Notes: generated by a model from the letters alone, not told the origin. Positions 49,644-59,116 are shown, numbered from the stretch's first letter. The stretch: 64,000 nt of DNA from Lachnospiraceae bacterium (GCA_022793375.1 JAAWCS010000049.1:57688-121687); one strand, 5' to 3'. Numbers and translations: made by a program.

Positions 49644-50221
49644 AGTTTTTCCTCCGAATAAACCGCATGCGTCGCACAGCGAAGCAGGGGCGGCGCAATC
49701 GTCCGCACCCCCCCAAAACCGATTCCGACCTCGGCGGCGGCAATCATCGCCGCGTCGTTGCTCCCGTCCCCCACCGCCACCAGCGGCCGGCCGGCGAATT
49801 CCTCCATGACCTTGCTCTTGTCGAGGATATGTTCAATCCGTACAATCCGGTCCTCTGCCACCAGCGCGCGCGAACAGTACACGCGGCCGGTCAGCCCGAG
49901 CCTCTCCACCAGTTCTTCGATCCACACGTCGAGATTGCCGGTCACCAGATAGCAGCGGTTTCGGTTCTCTCGGATCAACGCCGCCAATTCCTCATGCAGG
50001 GGAACCTGCCCCACGAGTTTTTTCACCTCGCTTACCGGAATCCCTTTGAGGACGTCCACGCGCTTGTGAAAACTCTGCGCAAACGGCAGCTCGCCCGCCA
50101 TCGTCCTCTCGGTCAGTTCCTTCATTTCCTGTGCTTTATCAATCCGCGCGGCGATCTCCGGCAGGATCTCCGCCTTCGTGACCGTCGCGTCCAGATCAAA
50201 CAAAAATGTATACTCGCTCAA
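49616..50221 (-). CDS. HAD-IB hydrolase, SerB-like phosphatase
   Basis: FLFDLDATVTKAEIL (motif I), YLVTGN (motif II), LVAVGDGSNDAAMIAAAEVGIGFG. Confidence 0.8.
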   Translation of the reverse strand: MSEYTFLFDLDATVTKAEILPEIAARIDKAQEMKELTERTMAGELPFAQSFHKRVDVLKGIPVSEVKKLVGQVPLHEELAALIRENRNRCYLVTGNLDVWIEELVERLGLTGRVYCSRALVAEDRIVRIEHILDKSKVMEEFAGRPLVAVGDGSNDAAMIAAAEVGIGFGGVRTIAPPLLRCATHAVYSEEKLCQFLRQLL

Positions 50222-50275
50222 ATGGGCGCTCCTTCCTGTATCTCGTTTTTACCGCTGCGCGGCCGGCCGCACAGC

Positions 50276-50548
50276 CTACTCGTCCTTCTCGCCGAAATTA
50301 TTGCGCACCACGGCCACCACGGCGGCCAGCGCTTCTGCCTCGTCCGGGCCGTCGCAGATAAATTCAATCTCGTCACCGGATTTTACGCAGGCAGCCAGGA
50401 CGCTCAGCACGCTCTTGGCATTGACGTTCGTCGTGCCAAACTGGAACGACACGGACGCCTTGTACTTGATCGCTTCATTGCACAGCAAGCCGGCCGGTTT
50501 TAAATGCAGCCCTGTACGATTGGTTACCTTAATTTTCTCTCTTACCAT
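50276..50548 (-). CDS. HPr-family phosphocarrier protein
   Basis: VTNRTGLHLKPAGLLCNEAIKYKASVSFQFGTTNVNAKSVLSVLAACVKSGDEIEF. Start placed at MVREKIKV. Confidence 0.85.
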   Translation of the reverse strand: MVREKIKVTNRTGLHLKPAGLLCNEAIKYKASVSFQFGTTNVNAKSVLSVLAACVKSGDEIEFICDGPDEAEALAAVVAVVRNNFGEKDE

Positions 50549-50637
50549 AATAAAATCCTTCCTTCCCCAAAGTTTCTCTGTGCTCCCCAAGGAAGCTTAC
50601 GCACCGTTTTCACATCCCAAAAGCTTACAATAAACGG

Positions 50638-52041
50638 TCATTCGTCAGGCGCGGCGGTTGCTGCCGCTGTCGAAGTCTCTCCCGCCGTGGACGACGCTGA
50701 GGAGGCATCGGACGCGGCCGTCCCTTCATTGGCTCCCGACGCAGTGCCGGTCAGGGCTTCGCCGCCCGTTTCCGGCACCGCTTCCATGGTAACGGCGGCC
50801 CTTCCTACCTGCACCAGCGTAAAGGCATTTCCGGCCGTCACCTGGACCTCAACCTGATTTTCACCCTCTTCCAGGCCGTCTAAGGACAGCCAGGCATCCA
50901 GCATATCGTCGGTTAAGGCATTCAGATCGTCCTCCAAACCTTCCAATACGACCAGCACGCTGCCGCGGATCGTATAGTTCCACCCCTCCTGCCCGTCTTC
51001 CATGCGGATCTTCTCCGGGAGCAGTTCCCGCGTCTGGCGGATCAACGGCTCCACGGCCAGCGTAACTTTTACGATATTATCGCTCTCCACCGTCACGCCC
51101 TCCGGTACATAGCGGCTGATGTCCAGTTCCAGTTCCACATTCTGCCGGGCCCCTTCCAGATTCAGCGCTTCGGAGGGAATCTCAATCGTGTCAATATCGG
51201 CCAGCACGCCCCGCAGGCCCGCAATGTGCACGGTCTGGTTGCCGCCCTGGCGGCCCGTATAGCGGTATCCCTCCGCCACGGTTCCCTCCGGCGGCGCAAA
51301 GTTTAAGCGCACCTCCTTTGTCTTTAGCAGCGGTATGGTATAAGCAATCTTCTGCTGGCTGATTGAAAATTCAAACTCCTCAAATTCCTCATAATCGAGG
51401 ATCAGTTCTTCTCCCGCCACATCGTAAAGGATCAATGCGGCCTCTCCGGAAGCCTCGCTGTTTAAACCGTTTATATTCACCTCAATTCCGGCCGAGCGGA
51501 TCCGCTCCATCACCGACTGCGGCGCTTTGATCGTAACCGATCGCGGCGATACCACGCTCTCCTCCCCAAGGATGTACTCGTCGGCCGGCTCTCCGGTTGT
51601 CTTTAACAGTACCGGATAGGTGCGCTCGATAATGTCCTCCAGCGTCACCGTTACCGTCGTCGTCCGCCAGGTAATCTCCGATTCCGTAATTTCGTACTCC
51701 CGGTCGCCGGAGCCCAGCCATTCCACGTCAATTTCCACGGTCCCGTAAGGCCCGATCTTTGCCAGGTCAATCACAATCTGGAAATCGTCGCCCTGTACTT
51801 TGCGGGCATCCTGTTTGCGTACCGGCACGGAGATGCTGATACCGCGGTTTTCCAGCTCACCGACCGTATAGGTCTTTCCGCTGTCGATCACCACGTCCTC
51901 GTTCAGGTATTTTATATTTGTGACTGTCACACTGCGCCGTTCGATGGGATTGGACTCGTTAATCACTACCAGCCACATCAGCATCGCCAGACAAACGGAA
52001 ATCAGCTTCAGCCCCCAGTTATTTGTCAGCTTTTCCTTCAT
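50638..52041 (-). CDS. cdaR: CdaR/YbbR-domain protein, regulator of diadenylate cyclase
   Basis: N-terminal TM and repeated YbbR-like beta domains; directly downstream of cdaA with a 23-nt overlap. Confidence 0.85.
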   Translation of the reverse strand: MKEKLTNNWGLKLISVCLAMLMWLVVINESNPIERRSVTVTNIKYLNEDVVIDSGKTYTVGELENRGISISVPVRKQDARKVQGDDFQIVIDLAKIGPYGTVEIDVEWLGSGDREYEITESEITWRTTTVTVTLEDIIERTYPVLLKTTGEPADEYILGEESVVSPRSVTIKAPQSVMERIRSAGIEVNINGLNSEASGEAALILYDVAGEELILDYEEFEEFEFSISQQKIAYTIPLLKTKEVRLNFAPPEGTVAEGYRYTGRQGGNQTVHIAGLRGVLADIDTIEIPSEALNLEGARQNVELELDISRYVPEGVTVESDNIVKVTLAVEPLIRQTRELLPEKIRMEDGQEGWNYTIRGSVLVVLEGLEDDLNALTDDMLDAWLSLDGLEEGENQVEVQVTAGNAFTLVQVGRAAVTMEAVPETGGEALTGTASGANEGTAASDASSASSTAGETSTAAATAAPDE

Positions 52042-52906
52042 TCCTCTGCAGTCCTTTCCACAGTTTATAGCCCAGACCGCGGCCTTCCTCCGCCGTCTCC
52101 GTCAGCTTCAGAAGTTCTTCCTTCAACTCTTCACTGGTCAGATTGCGCCGCAGCCGGCCGAGCCTGGCGATCGATACTGCGCCGGTTTCCTCCGATACGA
52201 TCAGCGTCACACTGTCCGTCGCCTCGCTGATCCCCAGGCCGGCCCTGTGGCGCGTGCCTAAATCTTTGCTGATCTTCCGGTTATCCGAAAGCGGCAGATA
52301 GCACGTCGCCGCCGTCACCCGGTTTCCCCGCACCACGACCGCCCCGTCATGCAGCGGCGTGTTTTTCTCAAAAATATTCAAAAGCAGCTGGCTGGTGATA
52401 ATTCCGTCCACCAGGATGCCGGTACGCTCGTACTCCTGCAGCGGCGTATCCTGCTCAATGACAATCAACGCGCCGGTTTTGGCCCGCCCCATCTCAAAGC
52501 AGCCCTTTACCAGTTCGCTCACCGTCTTTTCGGTAAAACGGTCCTCCCCGTCTTTTCGGCGTCCGCCGGAACCCAGGAGCGGAATCATCCGCCTGCGTCC
52601 CAGCTCTTCTAAGGAACGGCGAAGTTCCGGCTGGAATATAATCACCACGCCGATCAGGCCGACCTGCGCCAGCTTTTCCACCAGCCAGATGATGGTATTC
52701 ATATGCAGCACGTATGCGAGGAGGATGAACACGAGAAGGACTACGACGCCCTTTACCGGCATCCAGGCCCGGCTGTTCTTGATCCAGCGCAGAATCTGAT
52801 AGATCAGCCATGCCAGGATCACCATCTCCAGCACGTCTACCGCGCCAACGCTCGGCAGGTCCGACAGCTGCAAATATTTTTCTATAAAATTCCTTAACCC
52901 TTCCAT
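52019..52906 (-). CDS. cdaA: Diadenylate cyclase (c-di-AMP synthase)
   Basis: N-terminal TM helices; NTPLHDGAVVVRGNRVTAATCYLPLSDN and GTRHRAGLGISEATDSVTLIVSEETG (DGA and RHR motifs). Confidence 0.95.
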   Translation of the reverse strand: MEGLRNFIEKYLQLSDLPSVGAVDVLEMVILAWLIYQILRWIKNSRAWMPVKGVVVLLVFILLAYVLHMNTIIWLVEKLAQVGLIGVVIIFQPELRRSLEELGRRRMIPLLGSGGRRKDGEDRFTEKTVSELVKGCFEMGRAKTGALIVIEQDTPLQEYERTGILVDGIITSQLLLNIFEKNTPLHDGAVVVRGNRVTAATCYLPLSDNRKISKDLGTRHRAGLGISEATDSVTLIVSEETGAVSIARLGRLRRNLTSEELKEELLKLTETAEEGRGLGYKLWKGLQRNEGKADK

Positions 52907-52923
52907 TGCCTGCAGCCTCCAGA

Positions 52924-53988
52924 CTACCTTTCATCCCTGTCTTTTAAGAACTCGCGGACATCTTTTCCCAGATCCTCCGGCTCTTTCAAAAATTCGCGGA
53001 CATCGTTGCCCAGATCGACTGTTTCCCGCAGTCCGCGTTCCCGTCCCTTTTGATTGACCGCAAAGCGTTTGACCTCCCGCTGGGGGGGCGTTACGGTCAG
53101 CTTGGGAACCGCTTTTACATAATAATAATATTCGTCGTCCTCAAACTGCACATACTCCGTGCGGCTGTAATCGACCGAAAACAGGAAAAACTCCAGTACC
53201 ACCGAAAAAAGCGCCGCCACCGTGACGCCTGCGACCACCTCGGCGATGGAAAAACTGCCGCGGGGCGCATGCAGAAGCGTCGTCCCGGACAGCAGGATCG
53301 TCAGCTGCGCAATCGAGCCTACGCCGATCGCAATCTTCCAGCCGTGCGGCACCGACAGGCGCCGAATCACGTACACCAGCACCACAGTAACCGCAAACGC
53401 CATGATTACCACCAGCATCGTGCGATTCGAAACCAGCTGATCCACCATCAGCTGAAAGCGCGTCAGCATGCTTCCGCTTTCCGTATCCATCAGCGCGGCC
53501 GCGTTCTGCCGCACCGCCTGCATCATATAATGAAGGATTACGCCAAAACTCACCGGCACCGCCGAGAGGGCGCTCCCCGTAAGCCCCAGCACAAGAGGAG
53601 CCAGATACGGCAGCTTCAGCCAGAACAGCACCGGCACCAGCACCAGCACGACGCTGTCGCCCGGTTTGAAGATATAGTAGACAAAAAACATCACGCACAG
53701 CAGGACAAAGCATACCACGAACGCCTCCATGGATATGGCATAAATGTGCCCCAGCATAAACATTCCAAAGAAGAGCACGATCGCGCCCGGCGGCAACAGC
53801 GAACATAAAAGCGACGCCACCAGCATAATCGGCAGGCCGTTTAAGCGCTCCTGATATCCCATCGTCGCTTTGAGCATCCAAAGCGCCAAAAAAGCGAGGA
53901 TGCATTTAATCACCGGATTTAAGTATATGTCGTATCGGGTGTAAAATTCCTTGATTTTTTCCTTAACTAATAGTAATTTCATCATCAT
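52924..53988 (-). CDS. Uncharacterised polytopic membrane protein
   Basis: About 354 aa with multiple TM segments and a charged C-terminus. Start placed at MMMKLLLV; overlaps the upstream gene by 4 nt. Confidence 0.7.
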   Translation of the reverse strand: MMMKLLLVKEKIKEFYTRYDIYLNPVIKCILAFLALWMLKATMGYQERLNGLPIMLVASLLCSLLPPGAIVLFFGMFMLGHIYAISMEAFVVCFVLLCVMFFVYYIFKPGDSVVLVLVPVLFWLKLPYLAPLVLGLTGSALSAVPVSFGVILHYMMQAVRQNAAALMDTESGSMLTRFQLMVDQLVSNRTMLVVIMAFAVTVVLVYVIRRLSVPHGWKIAIGVGSIAQLTILLSGTTLLHAPRGSFSIAEVVAGVTVAALFSVVLEFFLFSVDYSRTEYVQFEDDEYYYYVKAVPKLTVTPPQREVKRFAVNQKGRERGLRETVDLGNDVREFLKEPEDLGKDVREFLKDRDER

Positions 53989-54407
53989 AACGTCTGCTCC
54001 TTCGCTGTCCCTTCCTCCTGATAGGATTTCATCAGCTTGCGCAGATGGCTCCGATAGCCTTTTAATCGCTTCTGCGCTTTCTGGTAGCGCACGATACATA
54101 CGGTCACCGTAATCGCAAGAAATCCTGCCAGCACCAGTATATACCAGCCCAAGGTCTGCTCTCCCAATTCAATCAGACCCTCGAGCGTCATCGCCGTAAT
54201 CATTTCCTCCAGATCTTCCGCATGATAAACCGCCCACGCACAGATGCCCAGGATAAACGCAAAGGTAATGGAGATGATCGACTTCAATACTCCAAGACCA
54301 ATATAATCGCTGATAAAAAAGCGGCTGATATACAGGGCCCTGCGTTCTTCCCGTTTTTCAAAGATGGCGGCCCTGGTCATGGTTTTCACCCTGTTTGTCC
54401 GAATCAT
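53985..54407 (-). CDS. Uncharacterised small membrane protein
   Basis: 140 aa, two TM helices, first gene of the cdaA operon. Confidence 0.7.
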   Translation of the reverse strand: MIRTNRVKTMTRAAIFEKREERRALYISRFFISDYIGLGVLKSIISITFAFILGICAWAVYHAEDLEEMITAMTLEGLIELGEQTLGWYILVLAGFLAITVTVCIVRYQKAQKRLKGYRSHLRKLMKSYQEEGTAKEQTL

Positions 54408-54434
54408 TTAGTCTCTCCTCACATAGTCTTTGCT

Positions 54435-54463
54435 ATTATAACATACCTCTGAAAAAATTTCGA
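54435..54463 (-). promoter_or_regulatory. SigA-like promoter for the cdaA operon
   Basis: Minus strand TCGAAA - 17 nt - TATAAT, upstream of 53985..54407. Confidence 0.5.
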
Positions 54464-54516
54464 GGTTATTCTATTATTTTTTTGTTTCAAAAATGTAACG
54501 ATTCTCAAAAGTTTCC

Positions 54517-54554
54517 AAAAAAGAGACCTTTCCACCTTTCGGTGTTCCGGTCTC
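54517..54554 (-). terminator. Rho-independent terminator after the ABC/TetR cassette
   Basis: Minus strand GAGACCggaaCACCgaaaGGTGgaaaGGTCTC followed by TTTTTT; overlaps the end of the ABC ATPase gene. Confidence 0.8.
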
Positions 54555-55323
54555 ACCACCCCATTCCCGCCAACCAGCGGTTTACCTGTTCTTCACGTTG
54601 TTTTGACGATTCGCCCGCGGGTTTACCTAGTATTCGTTCTCCGCAGATGCGTCCGTCCAGCAGATACAAGATCCGGTGGCAGCTGCCTGCAATCCGGCCA
54701 TCGTGCGTGACCATCAGTACGGAGGTCCCCTCACGGTTCAGCCTGACCAGTTCTGCCATGACTTCTTCCGCCGCGCTCTTGTTCAGCGCGCCCGTCGGTT
54801 CGTCCGCCAATACGATCTGCGGTGCGTTTATCATGCTTCGGCAGATGCAGGCCCTTTGCAGCTGTCCGCCGGAAACCTCCGTGATCCTGCGTTCCTCCAG
54901 GCCGGAGAGAGACAGCTTCTGCATCAGCTCTCTGGCCCTCATCGTCAGTTCCTTCTTTGTCTTTTGGGACCTGCTTTTATTGGCTTGTATGGCCGGAAGC
55001 AGAATATTATCCAAAAGGCTCAAATTTGCCATCATATTCATCTGCTGGAATACAAATCCGATCCGATGCAGACGCAGCTGCGCTCTTTGATCCTCTGTCA
55101 GTCCGGTAATTTCCGTATCTTTTAGCCATACCCGTCCGCCGGAGGGCCGGTCCATCCCCGCCGCCTGATACAGAAGCGTCGATTTTCCGGAACCGGACGG
55201 CCCCATGATTGCCAGCATTTCTCCCTGCGCCACGCTAAACGATACCTCGTGGAGGATCGCGTCTTTACTCAGTTTTTCTACTCGCAGTACATGTTCCATC
55301 TTTTTCTGCCTCCACTTTGTCAT
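54553..55323 (-). CDS. ABC transporter ATP-binding protein (LolD/MacB-type)
   Basis: MGPSGSGKSTLL, VSGGQLQRACICRSMINAPQIVLADEPTGALN. Confidence 0.92.
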   Translation of the reverse strand: MTKWRQKKMEHVLRVEKLSKDAILHEVSFSVAQGEMLAIMGPSGSGKSTLLYQAAGMDRPSGGRVWLKDTEITGLTEDQRAQLRLHRIGFVFQQMNMMANLSLLDNILLPAIQANKSRSQKTKKELTMRARELMQKLSLSGLEERRITEVSGGQLQRACICRSMINAPQIVLADEPTGALNKSAAEEVMAELVRLNREGTSVLMVTHDGRIAGSCHRILYLLDGRICGERILGKPAGESSKQREEQVNRWLAGMGW

Positions 55324-55324
55324 T

Positions 55325-57577
55325 TTATTCTCTTCCCCGGCAGCACTCGTATGCTTTTACGGAGCGGATCCCGGCAAGTCCGGCCAAAATTGCCGGCATG
55401 GCCGGCCCCAAAAGCACGGCCGGTATTTTAACAAGCACTTGTTCCCAGGCAATCACGAACCGGAAGCTTTCGGCGCCAAAGGATTTCAGCGCTGTCCCGC
55501 AGAGACTTTCGCCGAGCAGGCTGCCCAGGACGATCCCGGCACAGATGCCCGCCATCACAGGGCGGACGCCTTTTGTAAAATAATCCCTTTTCAGATCCGC
55601 GCCGACAAACCCCAGCGCTTTACACAGCGAGATCGAATAGCGGTTTTTTTCAACGATCAGCCGCATGAACAGCATCACAACCACGGCGATCACCAGCGAC
55701 GCGACGGCCAGGGCCGCGGCGGATGCCAGCCGAAGCTGCTGTAAGGTCTGTCCGAACGTATCCGCTACATATTCTTCCATATCCGTTACATCGGCGCCCA
55801 TCTGCCGGTATTGTTCCATCCATGTTTCTTTTTCTGCAGATTCTTTGAGAGAGACATACAAAAGACTCCACGCGGCCGGCGCCGAAGAGTCCGCTGCCAA
55901 TGCCTTCGCTGTTTTCCCTCCGTTGGTGATGTCGGAGTAAATGCCGCAGATCGTATAGTCTACGCGCTCCCCCTCCACGATCAGCGGCAGAGTTGCCCCA
56001 ATGGACAAGCCCAGCTCCTGCGCGTTCATGGCGGAGAGCGCCAGCTCCGTCTTTGCGCGCGGCGGTCCGCCCTGCGAATACCGGACCGGAAACATACCGT
56101 GATCGCCAAGCTCCACGCTCAGATTGACCGAACTTCCGTCAGGCCGGACGGTCGGGCAGGTTACGGTCCGCAGCACGACATAGCGCTCTACCTGCGCGTC
56201 TTTTTCCAGGGCCGAGGCGATTCGCTCTGTCACGGCGTCCATCTGCTGCGTCTGCCGCACATCCATGCGGATCTCGCCGTTTCCGATTCCCATATAGGTC
56301 ACAAATTGCGGGTCGGACATCGTATCGTACAGATTCTGCGGCACCAGGGCCAGCAGGGTGCAGGCCGCGGTCACCAGGGCAATCACGAAATATTGCCCCC
56401 GCTCCGCTTTTTGCTTCTGCGGGGCAAACAGCGCTTCCAAGGCCGACTGCTTCTCGGTTTTTTTCAGGGAACGCAGGACCGAGGACAGGAGGATTCCCTC
56501 CACGGCCGCCGCTGCCAGAAGCGCGAGGACGGCTGAGCGAAATCCGCCGGAATCCGTGCCGTACAGTTCCTGCAGCTGCCTGGCCAGGGGGGCCTTCAGC
56601 AGGCCGGCCCCTAAAAGGCCGAGAAACGCACCGCACCCGGAAAACAGCAGGTATTTGGCGGCGTACAGCCGGCGGATTTCCTTTTTGCTTACGCCGAGGG
56701 CTTTGAGCATCCCGACCTCCTTTCGGTCCCGTTCCATTTGCAGAAGCAGCATAAACCGGATGCTAAGCAGCGCGACCAGCACAATGACGATACTCACCAG
56801 CAGCAGCACGAAAATCATCGTTCCGTCCGACAGCGCGTTCATGGTCCGGATCAGGGGCCGGGTGATCGCCGGGCCGTTGGCCGGAAGCCTCTCAGAGACA
56901 TAGGCCGCGGCCAGCGTATTGGTATCCGCGCCGTCTTGCAGCAGAAATTCAATCAGATATTCCTCCTGTACCTTGTGATTTGCAGCTTCACTGGCCCGTA
57001 TTGCGTCATAGTCCGCGGCATTTACAAGAAATCTCTTGGAGGAGGCCATCATCGAATTCATCTGCCCGTCCCGCAGAAAGCCGGCGATTCGCAGCTGTTC
57101 TACGCCGATTTCCATGACATCGCCGACCTCCAGGCCGTACTTGGTACGATAGCAGACCGGAACATAGACCTCTCCCGGCAAAACCTGCGGTTTTTGATTT
57201 TCCAGATCGAGCAGATAGTCAAACCGTTCTCCCTGTACGCAAAGCCCGTTGTCCTGGGTACTGTCGGCCAGGCAGATACCGCCGAGCACAAGCCGGCTGT
57301 TGTCAAGGTTTAAAAACCGGCTGATCTGCCACGCCGATATCTCCTCATTTGTCTCGGCAAAGCGCGCGATCTCCGAGAGATCCGCTTCTCCGGCGTGCAT
57401 CTGCATATAATCGGGAACCACGGCTTTGTCCATCAGGCTGTCGATGGCGCCTGTCAGGCCGCAGGCGAGCAATACCGTGAGCGCCAGCAGCATTGCCGAA
57501 ATTGCCATAAAAAAGACCGTGGCCGCGGACAGCAGTTTATTCTGTTTTATATCGTTCTCAATCATGTTCCGTATCAT
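55325..57577 (-). CDS. FtsX/MacB-like ABC transporter permease
   Basis: 751 aa; MIRNMIENDIKQNKLLS start, ERDRKEVGMLKALGVSKKEIRRLYAAKY, two FtsX-like TM regions. Confidence 0.88.
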   Translation of the reverse strand: MIRNMIENDIKQNKLLSAATVFFMAISAMLLALTVLLACGLTGAIDSLMDKAVVPDYMQMHAGEADLSEIARFAETNEEISAWQISRFLNLDNSRLVLGGICLADSTQDNGLCVQGERFDYLLDLENQKPQVLPGEVYVPVCYRTKYGLEVGDVMEIGVEQLRIAGFLRDGQMNSMMASSKRFLVNAADYDAIRASEAANHKVQEEYLIEFLLQDGADTNTLAAAYVSERLPANGPAITRPLIRTMNALSDGTMIFVLLLVSIVIVLVALLSIRFMLLLQMERDRKEVGMLKALGVSKKEIRRLYAAKYLLFSGCGAFLGLLGAGLLKAPLARQLQELYGTDSGGFRSAVLALLAAAAVEGILLSSVLRSLKKTEKQSALEALFAPQKQKAERGQYFVIALVTAACTLLALVPQNLYDTMSDPQFVTYMGIGNGEIRMDVRQTQQMDAVTERIASALEKDAQVERYVVLRTVTCPTVRPDGSSVNLSVELGDHGMFPVRYSQGGPPRAKTELALSAMNAQELGLSIGATLPLIVEGERVDYTICGIYSDITNGGKTAKALAADSSAPAAWSLLYVSLKESAEKETWMEQYRQMGADVTDMEEYVADTFGQTLQQLRLASAAALAVASLVIAVVVMLFMRLIVEKNRYSISLCKALGFVGADLKRDYFTKGVRPVMAGICAGIVLGSLLGESLCGTALKSFGAESFRFVIAWEQVLVKIPAVLLGPAMPAILAGLAGIRSVKAYECCRGRE

Positions 57578-57775
57578 ATAGTTTCCTTTCTTTATTTCCC
57601 TCCGCTTATGCCTGGCGGATGCCGGAAATATCAGAAGCCGAAGGCCTGTTATACCCTCCTGCTGACTCATGCCGGACAGATACAGGAAATATTGCAGTAG
57701 ATTAGACCGGACGCCGGTCGGTTTTGCGGTGCAAAAGAAAGGAACGGTTCGGTTCCTCTTTTTCGGGCGGACGCA

Positions 57776-58435
57776 CTATAAAGTTTCGGTCTGGCGGGAG
57801 GGGCTTTGTTCTCTCTCAAAAAGCGGCATAAGCGCCGCCCGCAGGCTTCCTTCCTCCATTCCAAGCAGGCGTTCCAGATTGTAAATGAAGGCGTCGGTCT
57901 TTTGACGCCGCTCCTTTTCCCCTTGTTCTGCCTGGCTGTCAAAGGCCGTATTGACGTACAAAAGCGTCATGTCCACGACCTGCGCGGGGTACTTTGTCCG
58001 GCATATCCCCTGGGCGATCCCCTCCTCAATCAGAGCGGTGATGGGCGCATTGAGACCCGCCGACAGTTCCTCCTGCATTTTCTGGTGCATGAGGGCGTTT
58101 TGGGGCTTATGCACCTGCTCAAGAATTTCATGGCCCAGCGCGTCCTCGGTTTGCAAGGCCCGTATCATAACCGTCAGGCGCTGCAGAACCGGGATGTCTT
58201 TTTGAGCCGCGACTGCCCTGGCCGCCCCGGCCAGTTCCTGCGTAATCCGCCGGATCATGCCGTCCAGGATGTCCTCTTTGGATTTGAAGTGATAGTACAG
58301 GGTTCCTCTGGCAATGCCGATTTCCTTCTGGATGTCGGTAATGCTGGTACGGTCAAATCCCCGGGACGCAAAGAGCCGTTCGGCTGCGTCCAATATTTCG
58401 TTTCGGCGTTCCTCTGCCGCTTTTACGGTTCTCAT
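57776..58435 (-). CDS. TetR/AcrR family transcriptional regulator
   Basis: RRNEILDAAERLFASRGFDRTSITDIQKEIGIARGTLYYHFKSKEDIL. Confidence 0.93.
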   Translation of the reverse strand: MRTVKAAEERRNEILDAAERLFASRGFDRTSITDIQKEIGIARGTLYYHFKSKEDILDGMIRRITQELAGAARAVAAQKDIPVLQRLTVMIRALQTEDALGHEILEQVHKPQNALMHQKMQEELSAGLNAPITALIEEGIAQGICRTKYPAQVVDMTLLYVNTAFDSQAEQGEKERRQKTDAFIYNLERLLGMEEGSLRAALMPLFEREQSPSRQTETL

Positions 58436-58498
58436 ATGGTTGGTCGTCTTTCTCCGTCTGCGTTTGGTTTGTGTTGAAACCGATTTGTTTCAGACAGG

Positions 58499-58533
58499 GT
58501 TTTAATAAGCGGCCGGTCGGCCCGGCTTTATTG
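58499..58533. terminator. Possible bulged hairpin terminator after the KwaA-like gene
   Basis: Minus strand AATAAAGCCGGGCCGACCGGCCGCTTATTAAAA, an imperfect inverted repeat with AT tail. Confidence 0.4.
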
Positions 58534-58539
58534 TCTCTC

Positions 58540-59112
58540 TTATCTGTCATTTTCCGGCTTTTTGTATCTTCCTATATAAAGTTCGTCGTTCAGGTTTCGG
58601 ATTGTAATCACATCGTTTGCGTTTAACTGCCTGCGGTGAATCAGCACGGTTATGTTCTCTTTGTCCTCGGATGCGCTCCGGAGACTGCATTTATACCACC
58701 GATAGCCTGCAAGCTCCAGGCATATATTGCTGTCGCAGCGAAAATGCAGCAGGCATAAGATCGCCAGAAATCCGAACAAAATCATAAACTGGAGGGCGTC
58801 AAACCACAGCGTGAAATCAAAGGCCAGAAGGGGCAGCACATTGGATAACAGGTATGCGGTCGTGGAAAGCGTATCTTTTTGGGCTGTCACCACCTTATAT
58901 TCTTCGGTATTACGCCTGCTCTCCCCACATAACATTTTCAGGGCGACCAGCGTGCCAAGCACCACCATGAACCCGATCGTCCCCAAGGCGATCCACTCGG
59001 TGCCGGGGCAGGCGGTCCCGTCCCAGAGGCTTTTTACCTCGATGCACACGACGCAAATCCACAGCGGCATAAAGGATAAGAAAAACATGCTTAGGACAAA
59101 TAGTACCGGCAA
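58540..59112 (-). CDS. KwaA-like multi-TM membrane protein (candidate Kiwa component)
   Basis: 190 aa with about 4 hydrophobic segments followed by LAGYRWYKCSLRSASEDKENITVLIHRRQLNANDVITIRNLNDELYIGRYK. Starts 5 nt after the KwaB-like gene stops. Confidence 0.55.
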   Translation of the reverse strand: MPVLFVLSMFFLSFMPLWICVVCIEVKSLWDGTACPGTEWIALGTIGFMVVLGTLVALKMLCGESRRNTEEYKVVTAQKDTLSTTAYLLSNVLPLLAFDFTLWFDALQFMILFGFLAILCLLHFRCDSNICLELAGYRWYKCSLRSASEDKENITVLIHRRQLNANDVITIRNLNDELYIGRYKKPENDR

Positions 59113-59116
59113 CCTC

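Noticed and set aside
46144-50221. Complete phosphonate biosynthesis cluster
   Set aside because: No phosphoenolpyruvate mutase or phosphonopyruvate decarboxylase in the window, so a phosphonate cluster cannot be claimed; only the PntC/LicC-like domain is seen.
54553-58435. Lantibiotic resistance/biosynthesis locus
   Set aside because: ATPase + FtsX-like permease + TetR fits a generic efflux cassette; no precursor peptide, modification enzyme or two-component system was found nearby.
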